From Gambelia wislizenii (lineage: Eukaryota > Chordata > Lepidosauria > Squamata > Crotaphytidae): a stretch of DNA of 64,000 nucleotides. Shown piece by piece: positions 20,900 through 31,974 of this stretch (positions are counted from its first letter, which is position 1; every line of letters starts with the position of its first letter). The DNA lies in NCBI GenBank assembly GCA_030847615.1, contig JAUMIR010000001.1:67531501-67595500 (forward strand), written 5' to 3'. The position numbers were made by a program, and so were the translations under genes. The notes below the pieces were generated by a model. It was not told the DNA's origin, made no database searches, and saw only the letters and a program-made list of their open reading frames with translations.

Positions 20900-21546
20900 T
20901 GAAAAGAAATAACATCAATAATAAAAACGAACTGTACAACATTTGACTTCCTACCATCTTATTTGTTGATTATTGTCATCTTATATTGTGTATATCTCTT
21001 CCATTGAATTGAAATTGTTTCTATAAAGTTTGCTGCCTTTTAACAAGTTCATTTTTGTTCTTTCTTGTTATTAATCACTTTGCTTTTACATATTCATTCC
21101 ACATTTTCCAGTCTCTTTCAAAACTTTGTGTCATCTTTCCCTTTAATAGTCTAGTTAACCTTTCCATTTCAACAAGATTTTCTACTTTCAATATCCATTC
21201 TTTTAGAGTGGGTATTTTCTTTCCTTTCCAGTAATGGGCATAAACTATCTTTGCAGCTGTTACCATACACAAAATCAGTTTTTCAGTGTCGTTTCTAATA
21301 TTTTCATCTATAATGCTAAGTAGATTCATTTCTGGATTTTTTTAAAAAAATCCCAACACTTTTTGTATAGTACTATGTACTGTATTTCCTTCCAACATTC
21401 CTTTGCCTTTTTACAGGACCACCACATATGGTAGCATGATCCTGTAATTTCTGTACACTTCCAACATTTACTGTTGGTTCCTTTATAAATTTTAGCAATT
21501 TTCCCAGGCATGAAATGCCACCTATAGAACATTTTCTAGACTTGGA
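20900..21546 (-). mobile_element. L1-type LINE, 3' end of ORF2
   Basis: The minus strand encodes decayed L1 ORF2 carboxy-terminal sequence: MFYRWHFMPGKIAKIYKGTN, then CWKCTEITGSCYHMWWSCKK with its Cys/His spacing, and after a frame break KLILCMVTAAKIVYAHYWKG and KIPTLKEWILKVENL. The family X MITE at 21547 marks its upstream edge. Both the endonuclease and the RT core are missing. Confidence 0.85.
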
Positions 21547-22129
21547 GAACTTTATCAGAGACAGCAAATAAGGTGTGATAAGGACGCCTAATGATTGTGA
21601 AAGGGCACACATAGCAGATGACGTCGTCCTTTTGCGATCATGTAAAGTAAAAAACCCATCCTGTTTTATTGACAACCCAAGCTGTCAATAGATCTCCCAT
21701 AGCAATTTGTTGCCAGCATTGCTGGCGTTTGAATCCATCCACCATTGTACTCACGTGAATGCAGCGTCAATGGGCAAACATTTCCAGGTGAGATCAGGAC
21801 AGCCAGGTAAGGGATGCTCTTTTTATGACACACACACACCCCAAGGTACTTGGGACTTTAAAAATCTGTTTTAGTACTTTGCTGAACTTTGTGTGTGTGT
21901 GTGTGTTTTGTTTCATTTTTAAATTTCTCACATGAGTGTCTTCTCGCGAGAATCTGGGGGATTTCAATCTTGTAAGTAAACAGAGCTCCATTTGAGCTCC
22001 ATTACTACCAGAGAAACCTCATTGACACTGCTGGAGGTAAGTGTGGTGGTGGGGTTCTTTTGCCAACATAAAAATGCCACAATTTATGCCGTCAAAAGAA
22101 CTCTTCTGGAGGGTGGTCTGATAAAGTCC
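21547..22129 (-). mobile_element. Harbinger-like MITE, family X copy 6
   Basis: The ends are GAACTTTATCAGAGAC and GGTCTGATAAAGTCC. The interior holds the CATGTAAAGTA...TTGACAACCC hairpin region, short (CA)n and (GT)n runs at 21828-21840 and 21891-21906, the CTTCTCGCGAGAATC box and the subterminal hairpin GTTCTTTTGCC...GTCAAAAGAAC. The flanking triplets (GGA and GCA) match at two of three bases. Confidence 0.75.
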
Positions 22130-22655
22130 GCAGTTACTTTTTTAAAACCCACCAGAATGCTTCAAGTTGCTGACATAATGTATTAAATATATCTAAGTAA
22201 TGAGGTCCATAGAACTATACAAGTAAGTAATGAGTTACACTCATATTCCAAAAGAAGTGATTATCCTTCATTACATTATAATCATAACGTTATTTAGTTA
22301 TGCCTCAGTTGTTGCAGAAAGGAATTTATGTTAAGTACCACTTTGTTCTTGTACCTGAAGTTTCTTCCAACCTTTGAGCTTTCCTCTAGTAAACTTTTGC
22401 TCATTTATAAAACTTTGCATCCTCCAAATCAGTTCTATCAGCATTTCTTCTGTCCAGAAACTAAATTACCAAAATAAGAGAATAATCCAGAGCTGATCTA
22501 AGATAAAGGGCTCTTTAAAACTGGCCTAAAGAAGTGTGAGTACTCATAATACAGTTCCTTGAGTTTTGCTGTTTTTGCTGGTTGTTGTTGCCTCTATGTC
22601 CACTCCTTCTATTCTTTTAAAATGCTTTTTCTAATAATTTCTTGGATCTGCACTA
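22130..22655. other. No recognisable feature
   Basis: This is AT-rich sequence with no repeat, exon or RNA gene that I can identify. Confidence 0.4.
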
Positions 22656-22935
22656 GGGGATTTTCAGATGGGGGGAGAGACCCCCGCGGAGGTCGAGAGA
22701 GAAACAGGGCTGTTCCACTTCCAGCGCTCCATTTCACATGTCCCCATCCTCCTCCCGACCTCCATTCATTCTCCCTCCATCCTGCTTTCATTTTCATTCC
22801 GCTGTTTTTTTATTGATGGAAACTTCCATTAGTAAAAAACAGCAGAAGGAAAATGAAAGCAGGATGGAGGGAGAATGAACGGAGGTCGGGAGGAGGAAGG
22901 GGGCATGTGAAACAGCACTGGAAGCGGCCTTTTGG
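22656..22935. mobile_element. Foldback MITE F1 (right end lost)
   Basis: It starts GGGGATTTTCAGATGGGG after CTA. It then folds: a long arm (CATCCTCCTCCCGACCTCC ... CATCCTGCTTTCATTTTC) is answered at 22848-22915 by the complement, around a central stem with TTTATTGATGG near 22810. The structure and the TTATTGATGG centre match the element at 38209-38481. The outer right arm is missing. Confidence 0.65.
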
Positions 22936-23395
22936 TGGCTCATTATCTGCTGACCCTTTTGAATTATAACCTGATCCCATTAATTCGATCTGTAGTCTGC
23001 TCTTTCGACCACATGTCAAATTAATGGATTCTGCTGTTGCTATGCTGGATTTCATTCTGATAATTCTAAGGAGGGAGTGTAAAGGCATACTGGGAAAATA
23101 AAAGGAAGAGAGTTCAAACAGCAATTGATCTTTATTTGATGGCAGGAAGGAGGGGTGGGGGAGGACGAGGAAAGAGGCAGGGAATAGAGCTAGCAGAAGT
23201 AGGATGCGGGAAAGTTGCCTGTCTCTATAATGCTCCTGATACTCAGAGAATTTCTCATGGATGCTCACTTTGATGTGCACAGTTAAATGCACAGCTCAGT
23301 GCCTATTAGACTATTGTACAGGGCCCCACAATACTACGTCCTTAATGCACAGAAATTCACCTGAATGTCTAGCTGTCTGGCAGTTAAGTAAGACT
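22936..23395. other. Mostly unassigned sequence
   Basis: A 160-codon minus-strand frame (22810-23292) runs partly through the foldback element and has no recognisable domain. It is judged a chance frame. No other feature was seen. Confidence 0.4.
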
Positions 23396-24055
23396 CATAG
23401 TATCATAGAGTTGGAAGAGACCACAAGGGTCATCTAGTCCAACCCCGTGCCAAGCAGAAATCCCAATCAAAGCATTCCTGACAGATGGCCATCCAGCCTG
23501 TTTAAAAGCCTCCAAAGAAGGAGACTCCACCACACTCTGAGGCAGTGCATTCCACTGCCAAATAGCTCTTACTGTCAGGAAGTTCTTCCTAATGTTTAGG
23601 TGGAATCTCTTTCCCTATAGTTTGAAGCCATTGCTCTATGTTCTAGTCTCTGGAGCAGCAGAAAACAAGCTTGCTCCATCATACAGACATCCCTTCAAAT
23701 ATTTAAACATGGCTATCATGTCCCCTCTTAACCTTCTCTTCTCCAGGCTAAACACACCCAGATCCCTAATAGGGCATGGCTTCCAGACCTTTCACTATTT
23801 TGCTCATCCTCCTCTGGACACATTCCAGTTTGTCAATACCCTTCTTGGATTGTGGTACCCAGAACTGGACCCAGTATTCCAGGTGAGGTCTGACTAAAGT
23901 AGAATGGAGTGGTACTATTACTTCCCTTGGTCTAGACACTATACTCCTTTTGATGTAGCCTAGAATTGCAGTGGCCTTTTTTAGCTGTTGCATCACACTG
24001 TTCACCCATGTTCAGCTTGTGGTCTACCAAGGTCTTTATCCATCAGATGATGAGT
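23396..24055 (-). mobile_element. CR1 LINE, 3' portion
   Basis: The antisense of the CR1 tail (CATAGTATCATAGAGTTGG) leads into ORF2 carboxy-terminal sequence. On the minus strand [40 protein letters not shown] and LECVQRRMSKIVKGLEAM are readable, with breaks further on. It is a 5'-truncated copy. Confidence 0.85.
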
Positions 24056-24364
24056 TTAAGTAGCTTTTAAAAAGCGCTAAAGACGGATCTCTTTCGGCAG
24101 GCTTTTCCTGATTAAATCCCGGCCTCAGGAGCTGCATCTCCTGGCCTCTTTTAGTCCTTTACCCTGACTCGCTGGCTGTTGATTTTTGTATTTGTTTATT
24201 TTATGTGACTTTTAAGTTTAGGTGGATTTTAATTTGATGCTAGTTTAATATCTTTTTATGGGGGAGGGTGGGGTTGGTGGGGCTTACGGGTTTAATCTGT
24301 ATTGCTATATTTTAACTGTTGTAAGCCGCCCCAATTGTTTTTAACAGAGGGGCAGGGTTAAAAA

Positions 24365-24393
<29 letters not shown>
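24056..24393 (+). mobile_element. L2 LINE, 3' UTR and (ATT)n tail
   Basis: AAAGACGGATCTCTTTCGGC, then GTTGTAAGCCGCCCCAATTG and a (TTA)n tail at 24366-24393, are characteristic of L2-type 3' ends. The coding part is almost entirely missing. Confidence 0.7.
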
Positions 24394-24396
<3 letters not shown>

Positions 24397-25097
24397 GACA
24401 TCCCCTTGTAACCATTCTTTTGACAGCATTAAAAAAATCAATTTTTATGCTGGCAAAAGAACTCCCCCCTCCACACTTACCTTGCTTTCCCGGCAAAGGC
24501 AGCTCTGTGAATAAAGAGGAAGTGAACGGAGCTCCATTCACTTCCTCTTTTGAAATTCAAAAACAGAAATAGAAATAAATGTCAAAAAGTCACACCAAGC
24601 ACACACACACACAGGGCTGGTTTAACCTGTCTGCCAAATCAGCATTGGCAGGGGGCCCCGAGCTCAAGAGAGGGCCCCCGTGTTGGCCTCCTTAATCTGA
24701 CGGAAGGAGACAGCCAGTAGGAGCCCTCTCCTATCCTCCTCCTCCAAAAACCTCCTGCTGGCTTTTTTAAAAAAACAAACAAAACAGCCTCTCCAAAACG
24801 AAAGAGAAAGAAACAGCAGCCCTCCGTGGCAGAAGCTGGAGGGAGAGACAAGTTGGAAGGGGTGAGTGTGTGTGTGAGAGAGAGAGACAGGGAATTTGAG
24901 GGTTATCTCCCTCAGAAAGGGCTTCTTTCTTTCTTTCTTCCCTTCCCCTCCCTTCCCTTCCCTTCCTTACACATAATTCCCCTTCAGCCCATCTTTCCAG
25001 CTGCTTTTAACATGTCTTGGTTCCTTTCCCCTCCCTTTCCCCCTTGGTCTTCTTCAGCTTCCTCCCCTTGCTGCCAACTGAGTTCAGCCTGCAAAAG

Positions 25098-25328
25098 AAA
25101 TTTGTGTGTGTTTGCCTATGTGCCTTCAAGTCATTTCTGACTAAGGCGAACCTACCATGGGGTTTTCTAGGCAAGGTTTGTTCAAAGGGGGTGCGCCTTT
25201 GCCTTCCTTTGAGGCTGAGAGAGTGTGACTTACCCAAGGTCACCCAGTGGGCATTCATGGCTGAGTAAGGATTCAAACCCAGGTCTCCATAGTCATAGTG
25301 CAATGCTGAAACTTCTACAACACTCTAG
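25098..25328 (-). mobile_element. tRNA-derived SINE inside the composite hAT
   Basis: The plus strand shows the body GTGCCTTCAAGTCATTTCTG, then GGTTTTCTAGGCAAGGTTTG, CTTTGAGGCTGAGAGAGTG and CAAGGTCACCCAGTGGGC. It ends with the tRNA-like head in antisense (GGATTCAAACCCAGGTCTCC), whose complement carries a B-box-like GGTTTGAATCC. The same SINE sits at the same place in hAT copy 2. Confidence 0.8.
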
Positions 25329-25458
25329 CTCTTTTAACAGACGGATATAAAGAATATAAATAAAAATTTGGAGTAATATTACTGGGAACAATGTTTTTAT
25401 TGTTGTCACTAAAACACCAGTATCCCATTAGTGTTATGTGAGAGGCATTGGCCTAGAG

Positions 25459-25797
25459 CAGTGGTTCTTAACCTTTTCTTTACCAGGGACCCCCATTAGA
25501 TATCTTTTGTTGCCCCAAGACTTAACTCAAGATTTAAAACCCTAATAATAATAGCTAACAACAACAACAGTACAATTACACCATCCATTAAACTTTCCCT
25601 CAGAGGCACTCTTGCTTCTTCCTGCAAGTTTGTGGCTGGAGTGGATTGAATGGCAATGTGCAGGCCAAGCCAGCCAGCCTTTGCCTTGGTTCCTGTCACG
25701 TGGCTACTCCACTACAGGGAGGAGATGGGCCAAGCAGCCTTCAAGCCTTTGTGGATCCCCTGTGAGGACATTGCAGACCCCAAGTTAAGAACCACTG
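25459..25797. mobile_element. hAT (Charlie-like) MITE nested in the composite hAT
   Basis: The ends are CAGTGGTTCTTAACCTT and, inverted, CAGTGGTTCTTAACTTG. The flanking octamers GCCTAGAG (25451-25458) and GGCTAGAG (25798-25805) differ at one base. The equivalent element in hAT copy 2 starts at 60179. Charlie/MER5-type ends in other vertebrates have the same start. Confidence 0.85.
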
Positions 25798-25911
25798 GGC
25801 TAGAGAATGCTGGAAAAGGAACAATGCAACCAGACTTTGAGAAGGGTGTTGGCAGGGGGATTCTGGGAGGTGTAATCCAAGAGTAACTTTCCCAGGCTCT
25901 GAATGCAGCCT

Positions 25912-26525
25912 AGAATCATAGAATCACAGGGCTGGAAGGGACCCCAACAGCCATCCCATCCGATCGGCTTCTGCCCTGCAGAAACACACAATCCAAGCAT
26001 TCCTGACAGATGGCCATCCAACCTATGTTTAAAAAAACCCAAAGAAGGAGACTCCACCACACTCCAAGGCAGTGTATTCCACTTCCAAACAGCTCTTACT
26101 GTCAGGAGGTTCTTCCTAATATTCAGGTGGAATCTCTTTTCCTGTAGTTTGAACCCATGGCTCCATGTCCTAGTCTCTGGAGCAGCAGAAAACAAGCTTG
26201 CTCCTTCCTCAGTATGACATCCCTTCAAATATTGAAACATGGCTATCAACCTTCTCTTCTCCAGGCTAAGCATACCCAGCTCCCTAAGCCATTCCTCATA
26301 GGGTGTAATGGCTTCCAGACCTCTCACCATCCTTCTCAGTATCTTTCTTGAATTGTTGTGCCCAGAACTGGAAACAGTATTCCAGGTGAGGTCTGGCCAA
26401 AGCAGAATGGAGTGATACTGTTACTTCCCTTCATCTAGACACTACTCCTATTAATGCAGCCTAGAATCACATTGGCATTTTTTGCTGCTGCATCACACTG
26501 CTAACTCATGTTTAGCTTGTAGCCC
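25912..26525 (-). mobile_element. CR1 LINE, 3' portion, in the composite hAT
   Basis: The antisense tail (CTAGAATCATAGAATCACAG) leads into the ORF2 end. On the minus strand EEWLRELGMLSLEKRRLIAM, RFHLNIRKNLLTVRAVWKWN and [18 protein letters not shown] can be read. It is not present at this place or in this orientation in hAT copy 2. Confidence 0.85.
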
Positions 26526-26646
26526 ATTCTTTCTTTTCTTTGAGGAAATCTACACCATTACGTTAATTGCTAATAAACAAAAAATATTATGTCAGTGCCT
26601 ATAATATAGTTTTTAAACTAAATTATTGGTGGCAAATTATGTAATA

Positions 26647-26885
26647 CAGTAGGCCCCTCTTATCCACTGGGGATTGGTTCGGGGGGGGGGCGTGGATTCT
26701 GAAAACCATGAATAATAGTGAACGCCATTGAAAATAATGGGACTTCTGGTTTAAAATACTATAGAGTTGCCTTGGAGGGCCTAGAAAACGGCTAGGGAAG
26801 ACACATTTTTCTAGGAAGACTCTATGGTAGGTGTGCTGTTTTGTGTCCCATGGATAATGAATCCATGGATACGGAGGTCCTACTG
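26647..26885. mobile_element. Tigger-like MITE in the composite hAT
   Basis: The ends are CAGTAGGCCCCTCTTATCC and, inverted, CAGTAGGACCTCCGTATCC, flanked by TA (26645-26646 and 26886-26887). A G run lies at 26681-26690. Its right half is shared with hAT copy 2 (about 60740-60865). Confidence 0.8.
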
Positions 26886-27330
26886 TAATCTGAACATCCT
26901 GTACTGTGAATAGGTTAGGTTACATTGATCTGAGATATACATATGGGGCCCCCAAAGTAAAGCATTGCAGGGGGCCCCAACATTCCTTAAACCGGCCCTG
27001 CACACACACACTAAAGGAAACCTTCCAAGTTACCCCGGGAGGGTCAAAAAAAGTTCATCACTTACCTGGAGGTCCCAATCTCACCTGGAAGTGTTCTGGC
27101 CAGTCCAACTATTGTCGGGGTAAGTATGAGATTTCAATGGCCCAAGGTTTCGCATGCCAAAAAAGCAGCAGGGGATCTATTGATGGCTAAAGCTGTCAAT
27201 TAAAAAGGTATGGTTTGGGGGCTGTTTTTAACTGTGAAAGGGCAATGTCACCTGATCCGTGTGCCCTTTCGCAGTTATCTGACATCGTTATGACACCATA
27301 TTTTGAGTGTCTGATAAAGTCCTAAGACTC

Positions 27331-27896
27331 CTAGATTCCTTTCACATGTAATGTTGTCAATCTAGGTGTCATACATCCTTTATCTGTGTATTTCATTTTT
27401 TCCTCTAAATGTAGTACCTTACATTTCTCCCTGTTGAAATTCATTTTGCTACTTTTGGCCCAGCTCTCCAATCTGTTAAGGTCATTTTGAATTCTGATAC
27501 TGTCCTCTGGAGTATTTGCTACCCCTCCTAATTTGGTGTCATCTGCAAATTGAATGTCCTCTATTCCACCATCCAAGTAACTGATAAGGATGTTGAATAG
27601 CACTGGGCCCAGGACAGAACCCCGTGGCACCCCACTAGTCACTTCTCTCCAGGATGAACAGGAGCCATCGGTGAGCACCCTTTGGGTTTAGCCAACCAAT
27701 TACAAATCCACCTAAGAGTAGAATTGTCTAGCCTATATTTTACTAGCTTATTTGCAAGACTATCAGGGGGGACTTTGTCAAAGGCCTTACTGAAATCTAG
27801 ATATGCTAGAGTGTTCCCTTCATCTATCAAGCTTGCAACTCTATCAAAAAAGAGAGATAAGGTTAGCCTAGCATGGCTTGTTTTTGAAAAACCCAT
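27331..27896 (-). pseudogene. CR1 reverse transcriptase fragment
   Basis: Two overlapping frames carry the RT core. The upstream one has HARLTLSLFFDRVASLIDEG and motif A (TLAYLDFSKAFDKV) with its catalytic Asp. The downstream one has GVPRGSVLGPVLFNI and motif C (IQFADDTKLGG). Both catalytic motifs are kept, but a frame shift separates them. After KCKVLHLEEKMKY the sequence leaves the CR1 pattern. Confidence 0.85.
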
Positions 27897-28169
27897 GTTG
27901 ACTTTTAGAGATCACGGCATTCCTTCCTGAGTGATTATAGACTGTCTTTCCTGGTATTGATGTCAGTAATTGTTTGGGTTCTCTCCAATCCCCTTTATGA
28001 AGATGGTGACAAAATTTGCCTTCCTCTAGTCTGCTGGGAGTTCTCCTGTTCTCTAGGAATTCTCAAAGATTACTGACAGTGGTTCTGAGATTATTTCTGA
28101 CAGCTCTTTTAATATCCTTGGATGAAGTTCACTTGGCCCTGTAGACTTGAATTTATTTAGAGTAGCCAA

Positions 28170-29345
28170 CTATTCTTGTACTATCTTCCCTACTGCATCA
28201 TCTGTTCTGTTTCCCCCAGGCTGAACACTGTTTTCCTTCTGGGAGAAGACCAAGGCAAAGAAGATGTTGAGTAGTTCTGCCTTTTCTCTGTCCCGTGTTA
28301 GAATTTCACCATCTTCTCCAAACAGTGGCCCTACCATTTCCTTGTTCTTCCTTTTGCTACAGACATAACCAAAAAGGCCCTTTTTATTTTTAACCTCTCC
28401 AGCAAGCCTGAACTCATTCTGCATTTTAGCTTCTCTGACATTCTCCCTATATGTGCTGCCTATTTCTTTGAGTTCCTCTTTGGTGATTTCTCTCTTTTCC
28501 CATTTTTTGTACATGTCCCTTTTTAAAGCTCAGCTCAGTAGAAAGTTCTTTAGACACTCATCCTGGTTTCTTCAGACACCTGCCATTTTCCTTCTTCATT
28601 GGAACTCTTTGAAATATTTCACTTTTTAAAAACTCCTTTTCTTTTAGTATTCCTGACCAGGGGATCACCCACAGTATTTCCTTAAGTTTACTGAAACCAG
28701 CTTTCTTAAAGTCTTGAATGCATGTTTGACTATGCTGTCTTGCCCTTTCCACCATATGATAATCTCCAGGTTTGTTATCTCACATATGGATCCCACCACT
28801 TCCACCCAATTAACTAGATTGTCCCTGTTGGTTACGGTCAGATATAAAATAGCTGATCCCCTTGTTGCCTCTTACACCTTCTGGACAATGAAATTGTTTG
28901 CAAGGCAAGTGAGGAATTTGTTGAACCTTATATGCTTGGCAGAGGTTGACTCCAACAAATATCAGGATAATTGAAACCTCCCATTTCAATCTACCTCTCT
29001 TCTTTCAGAATGTGTGATCATCTTTTCCAGGAAGGCATCATCTAAGTCCTCAGTCTGGCTTGGGGACTGTAGTAGAAACCCACAATGGCATCCCTGTTGT
29101 TTCTCTCCCACTTGTTTTTTACCCAGATGCTTTCAACCTGGCTTTTAGGTGTAAACATCCTTGACATATAATGCTACTCCTCCTCCTTTCCTGTTTGGTA
29201 TATTTCTCTGAAATAGGTTATACTCCTCTATTACTACATTCCATTCATGAGACTCATCCCACCAGTTTTCAGTGATGCCTATGATATTGTATTTGCTTTG
29301 CTGTGTTAAGAGTTCAAGTTCATCTTGTTTATTTCTCATGCACTG
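28170..29345 (-). pseudogene. CR1 endonuclease and linker (decayed)
   Basis: The amino-terminal endonuclease part (29145-29339) gives NIIGITENWWDESHEWNVVI and NLFQRNIPNRKGGGVALYVK, with the catalytic Glu in TENWWD. Further on come SGILKEKEFLKSEIFQRVPM-like linker residues and the 28170-28514 frame with KKGLFGYVCSKRKNKEMVGP. Frame shifts and stops separate the pieces. In an intact element this domain nicks the target DNA. Confidence 0.8.
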
Positions 29346-29649
29346 TGCATTAGTGCAGAGCTATCTAAGAACATTGACCATTCCCCCTATTTAAAGCTTT
29401 TTTCCCCTCCCACTGTTGGGTTCTTGTAATATTTGCCGAGTTCTCTATAACATGGGGCTATATCTCCAGCACTTGATCAACTTCTGTCCTCAAGAATACT
29501 ATCTCCCTCTCCCACACAACTCAGTTTAAAGCCCTCCGGATCAGATTTTTGAGCCTCTTAAAAAAATGTTCCTGCCAATTACTGTGAAGTGCAACCCATC
29601 CCTTGCCAAAAGTCATCTTCATGAAACCACATACCATAGTCCAAGAAGC

Positions 29650-30508
29650 CAAATCATTTCCCTTGGTACCATCTGAAGAGCCAATTGTTCACCTCCACTA
29701 TTCTTTTCTCCCTTCCTTCAGCTGGAAGGAGAGATGAAATGACAACCAGTGCATCAAGCCCTTTCAGCTTCCTACCTAGAGCCTTGAAATCCCTTGTGAC
29801 ACCCTGAAGGCTAAGCCTTTGCAGTATTATTGGGTTCCCATATGGACCAAAAGCCCCTTGGTAATAGTCAGTGGGCTTGATGAATCTTGTCAGCCTTTCT
29901 GTTACATCACAGATTTTAGCCCAGGACAGCACACCTCTGTGACACTCTTTCAGGCCTGCAAACCACTGCTTCTGTTCTCCTCAGCAGGGAGTCCCCTACC
30001 ACCACCACACGTCTCCTCTGGGGATTGGCAGAGGGCATTCCATGTGCTGAATCTTGCAAGGTCACCTGTATGTTCTCTGAGGACTGGCACTGTTGCTCTT
30101 GTTCCTGTTCCTCATCATCGCTGGTAAAGGAGACATCGATTCTGTAGCTTCAAATTGATTCTGTAGTTCCAAACTCACAGAATGATCCCTGGCCTTTCTA
30201 CTTTTATGTGTCACATTCCTCCAAAAGTCTGCCTCCTGTGTTTGGGAGCTGACCTCCTCTTCAGAGACACCCCCTGTGTGTTCTTCATTCAGGACAGTCT
30301 GCTCTGCTTTATCCAAGAAAGCCTCATGCTTCCTAATATGCTGAAGAGTAGATACACGGGCCTCAAGTTGCTGGACCTTCTCTTCCAATAGGGCAACAAA
30401 TTTACACTTGTTGCAGGTGTAGCTACCCAAATCCTCTGGCAAGAATACAAACATACCACAATTGTTGCAGGTGAGTGCAGCTGCTCCCTCATTTTTTAAA
30501 TACCTCAA
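29650..30508 (-). pseudogene. CR1 ORF1 remnant: zinc finger, coiled coil, esterase-like part
   Basis: The first frame (30062-30508) has a four-Cys finger (CNNCGMFVFLPEDLGSYTCN followed by KCK), then a coiled-coil-like KVQQLEARVSTLQHI. The second frame (29654-29932) has VVISSLLPAEGREKRIVEVN followed by NWL, the conserved end of the SGNH-type esterase domain found in CR1 ORF1. ORF1 proteins of this kind bind nucleic acid and, through the esterase, may interact with lipids. Confidence 0.75.
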
Positions 30509-30812
30509 GGGCTGCCACAGAGGGGAGGGTGTTCTCTGCCACTTCAGAGGGTAGAACCAGAACTAATGGTTTTAAGTTACAGGAGGGTAGATTTCAATCG
30601 AACATTAGAATAAATTGCTTGACAGTGAGAGTGGTTCAGCAATGGAAACAATTAGCTAGAGAGGTGGTGAAGTCTCCTTCTCTGGATGTCTTCAAAAAGA
30701 AGCTGGACAGCTACCTGCTGGGGATTCTCTAGCTGGAGACTCTGCACTGAGCAGAGGTTTGGATGTGATGGCCCATAGGGTCCTTTCCAACTTTATGATT
30801 CTAAATCGATTC
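30503..30812 (+). mobile_element. CR1-like LINE, 3' end
   Basis: The plus frame 30475-30732 reads RTNGFKLQEGRFQSNIRINC, LTVRVVQQWKQLAREVVKSP and SLDVFKKKLDSYLLG. It is followed by the 3' tail (GGTCCTTTCCAACTTTATGA). It is in inverted orientation to the long CR1 next to it and belongs to a different subfamily from the DGHLSG-type copies. Confidence 0.85.
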
Positions 30813-31974
30813 TAAATTAGAAATCTTAACAGTGCCTTGATGCACTGGTTGTCATTTCATCTTAATTATAAATTATAATTTTTAACTGCAACTACCAGAA
30901 ACCCCCAGCCAGCATAAACCATGTTGCATGGAGGACTCTGGGACTTGCAGTACAAAAAAAAAGTTAACTTTTCCAACATTGCCACTGAGACATCAAATTT
31001 GGGGATCACATTGGTTTTAACAGGGTACTACCCATGATGTCCTATCAGTGTTGCATATTGATTCTGCCAAGTAGAACATCTACTGGCTTCTCGGTTTGCT
31101 AGCATACCTCAGCCTCGGAGGCAGCTCATAGCTTGATTTCACTGTAACATGGAGCACATTTGGGTGCTGATTGCCTGGAAAGGAGAAACTAACAGAATAG
31201 GAAGAAGTATAATCCTTCACAGCTCCAAGCAGCTGTGTACCAAAGGCCCAATTTTCTATCTCAAGGGTAAAATAGAAAAATTAGCAGCTGCCCAGTGAGC
31301 ATGAAGCAATTGCTTCTCAAGCAGAAAGAGGGAAATTTGATACCCTTATTCGCTATTGATTGGGAATGATGTTGCTCTGAGCTTTCACTCAATTGGCATG
31401 TAGAAGAGAGACACTGACCTATAGAGGGAAGGAATGCCTTTTATTTATTTATTTTCATTTTTATTTTTTGAAAGATTACACTCACCAGACCACTTAAACT
31501 AGCTGTGTCTCTGAAACAGGTGGAGGAGAAGTTTATTTGGTTCTTTTTAAACATGAACTTAAATTCATATGGAACTACCACACCACCCTAAACCCAAAAA
31601 ATTGCATCTTAAGGTCGGGCATGGATAACACTTCAGTGAGAAACCACCAAGAAATACCAGGAATATCCAGGGAGGGCTAGGATACAATCCTTCCTGAAAC
31701 CCTGCAGAGTTATGGCTGTTGGTCAGAGCTGCCAGTACTAAGCTTAGATGGACCAAGGATCCAAGTCAGTATAAGGCACTTTCCTATGTTCCTCTGCTAA
31801 TATTCACTTCTCAATCCAATATGCAGACTGAAACCTAACAAGCGACACCACCCCTCCCCCACATCAATAAGCACACTTTCCTTAATGTCTCAAGTCATTT
31901 CTATTGAGAAACACATACAGAAGTGTATATTAAGGAAACATGCACACAATTATGCATATATTAGTGTCAGTTAT
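30813..31974. other. Largely repeat-free stretch, no gene recognised
   Basis: About 30880-30990 has MITE-like GGACTCTGGGACTTGCAG. Positions 31080-31430 are complex and repeat-free (AGAAAAATTAGCAGCTGCCC, TTCGCTATTGATTGGG) and could be a conserved non-coding block. The 31565-31756 minus-strand frame has no recognisable domain. Confidence 0.3.

Larger units (their letters stand above)
24612..27000 (+). mobile_element. Composite non-autonomous hAT transposon, copy 1
   Basis: The ends are CAGGGCTGGTTTAA (24612-24625) and TTAAACCGGCCCTG (26987-27000), inverted over 14 bp with one mismatch. They are flanked by the 8 bp duplication CACACACA (24604-24611 and 27001-27008). It lies inside a family X MITE. 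The 2389 bp interior has no transposase but carries a SINE (25098-25328), a smaller hAT (25459-25797), a CR1 (25912-26525) and a Tigger-like element (26647-26885). A related copy with its own 8 bp duplication is at 59269-60974. Because the flank is a CA repeat, the duplication alone is weaker proof here than in copy 2. Confidence 0.85.
24394..27322 (+). mobile_element. Harbinger-like MITE, family X copy 7, opened by a hAT element
   Basis: The MITE is represented by 24394-24611 and 27009-27322 (27001-27008 is the duplicated target), with the hAT at 24612-27000 between them. The left piece has the hairpin CATTCTTTTGACAGC...GCTGGCAAAAGAAC and the central palindrome GGAAGTGAACGGAGCTCC. The right piece has CACTTACCTGGAGGTCCC, the pair TGAAAGGGCAATGTCACC and GTGCCCTTTCGCA, and the end GTCTGATAAAGTCC. 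Its left terminus has been replaced by the (ATT)n tail of the L2. Confidence 0.8.
27323..30502 (-). mobile_element. Nearly complete CR1 LINE lacking its 3' end
   Basis: Over 3.2 kb of the minus strand holds both CR1 genes in order: ORF1 (about 30502-29650), a short spacer, then ORF2 endonuclease (about 29345-28560), linker and RT (to 27330). The RT stops shortly after motif C and the usual 3' tail is absent. The element ends against the family X MITE at 27322. It is dead through many frame breaks, but it is the most complete CR1 in the window. Confidence 0.85.
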
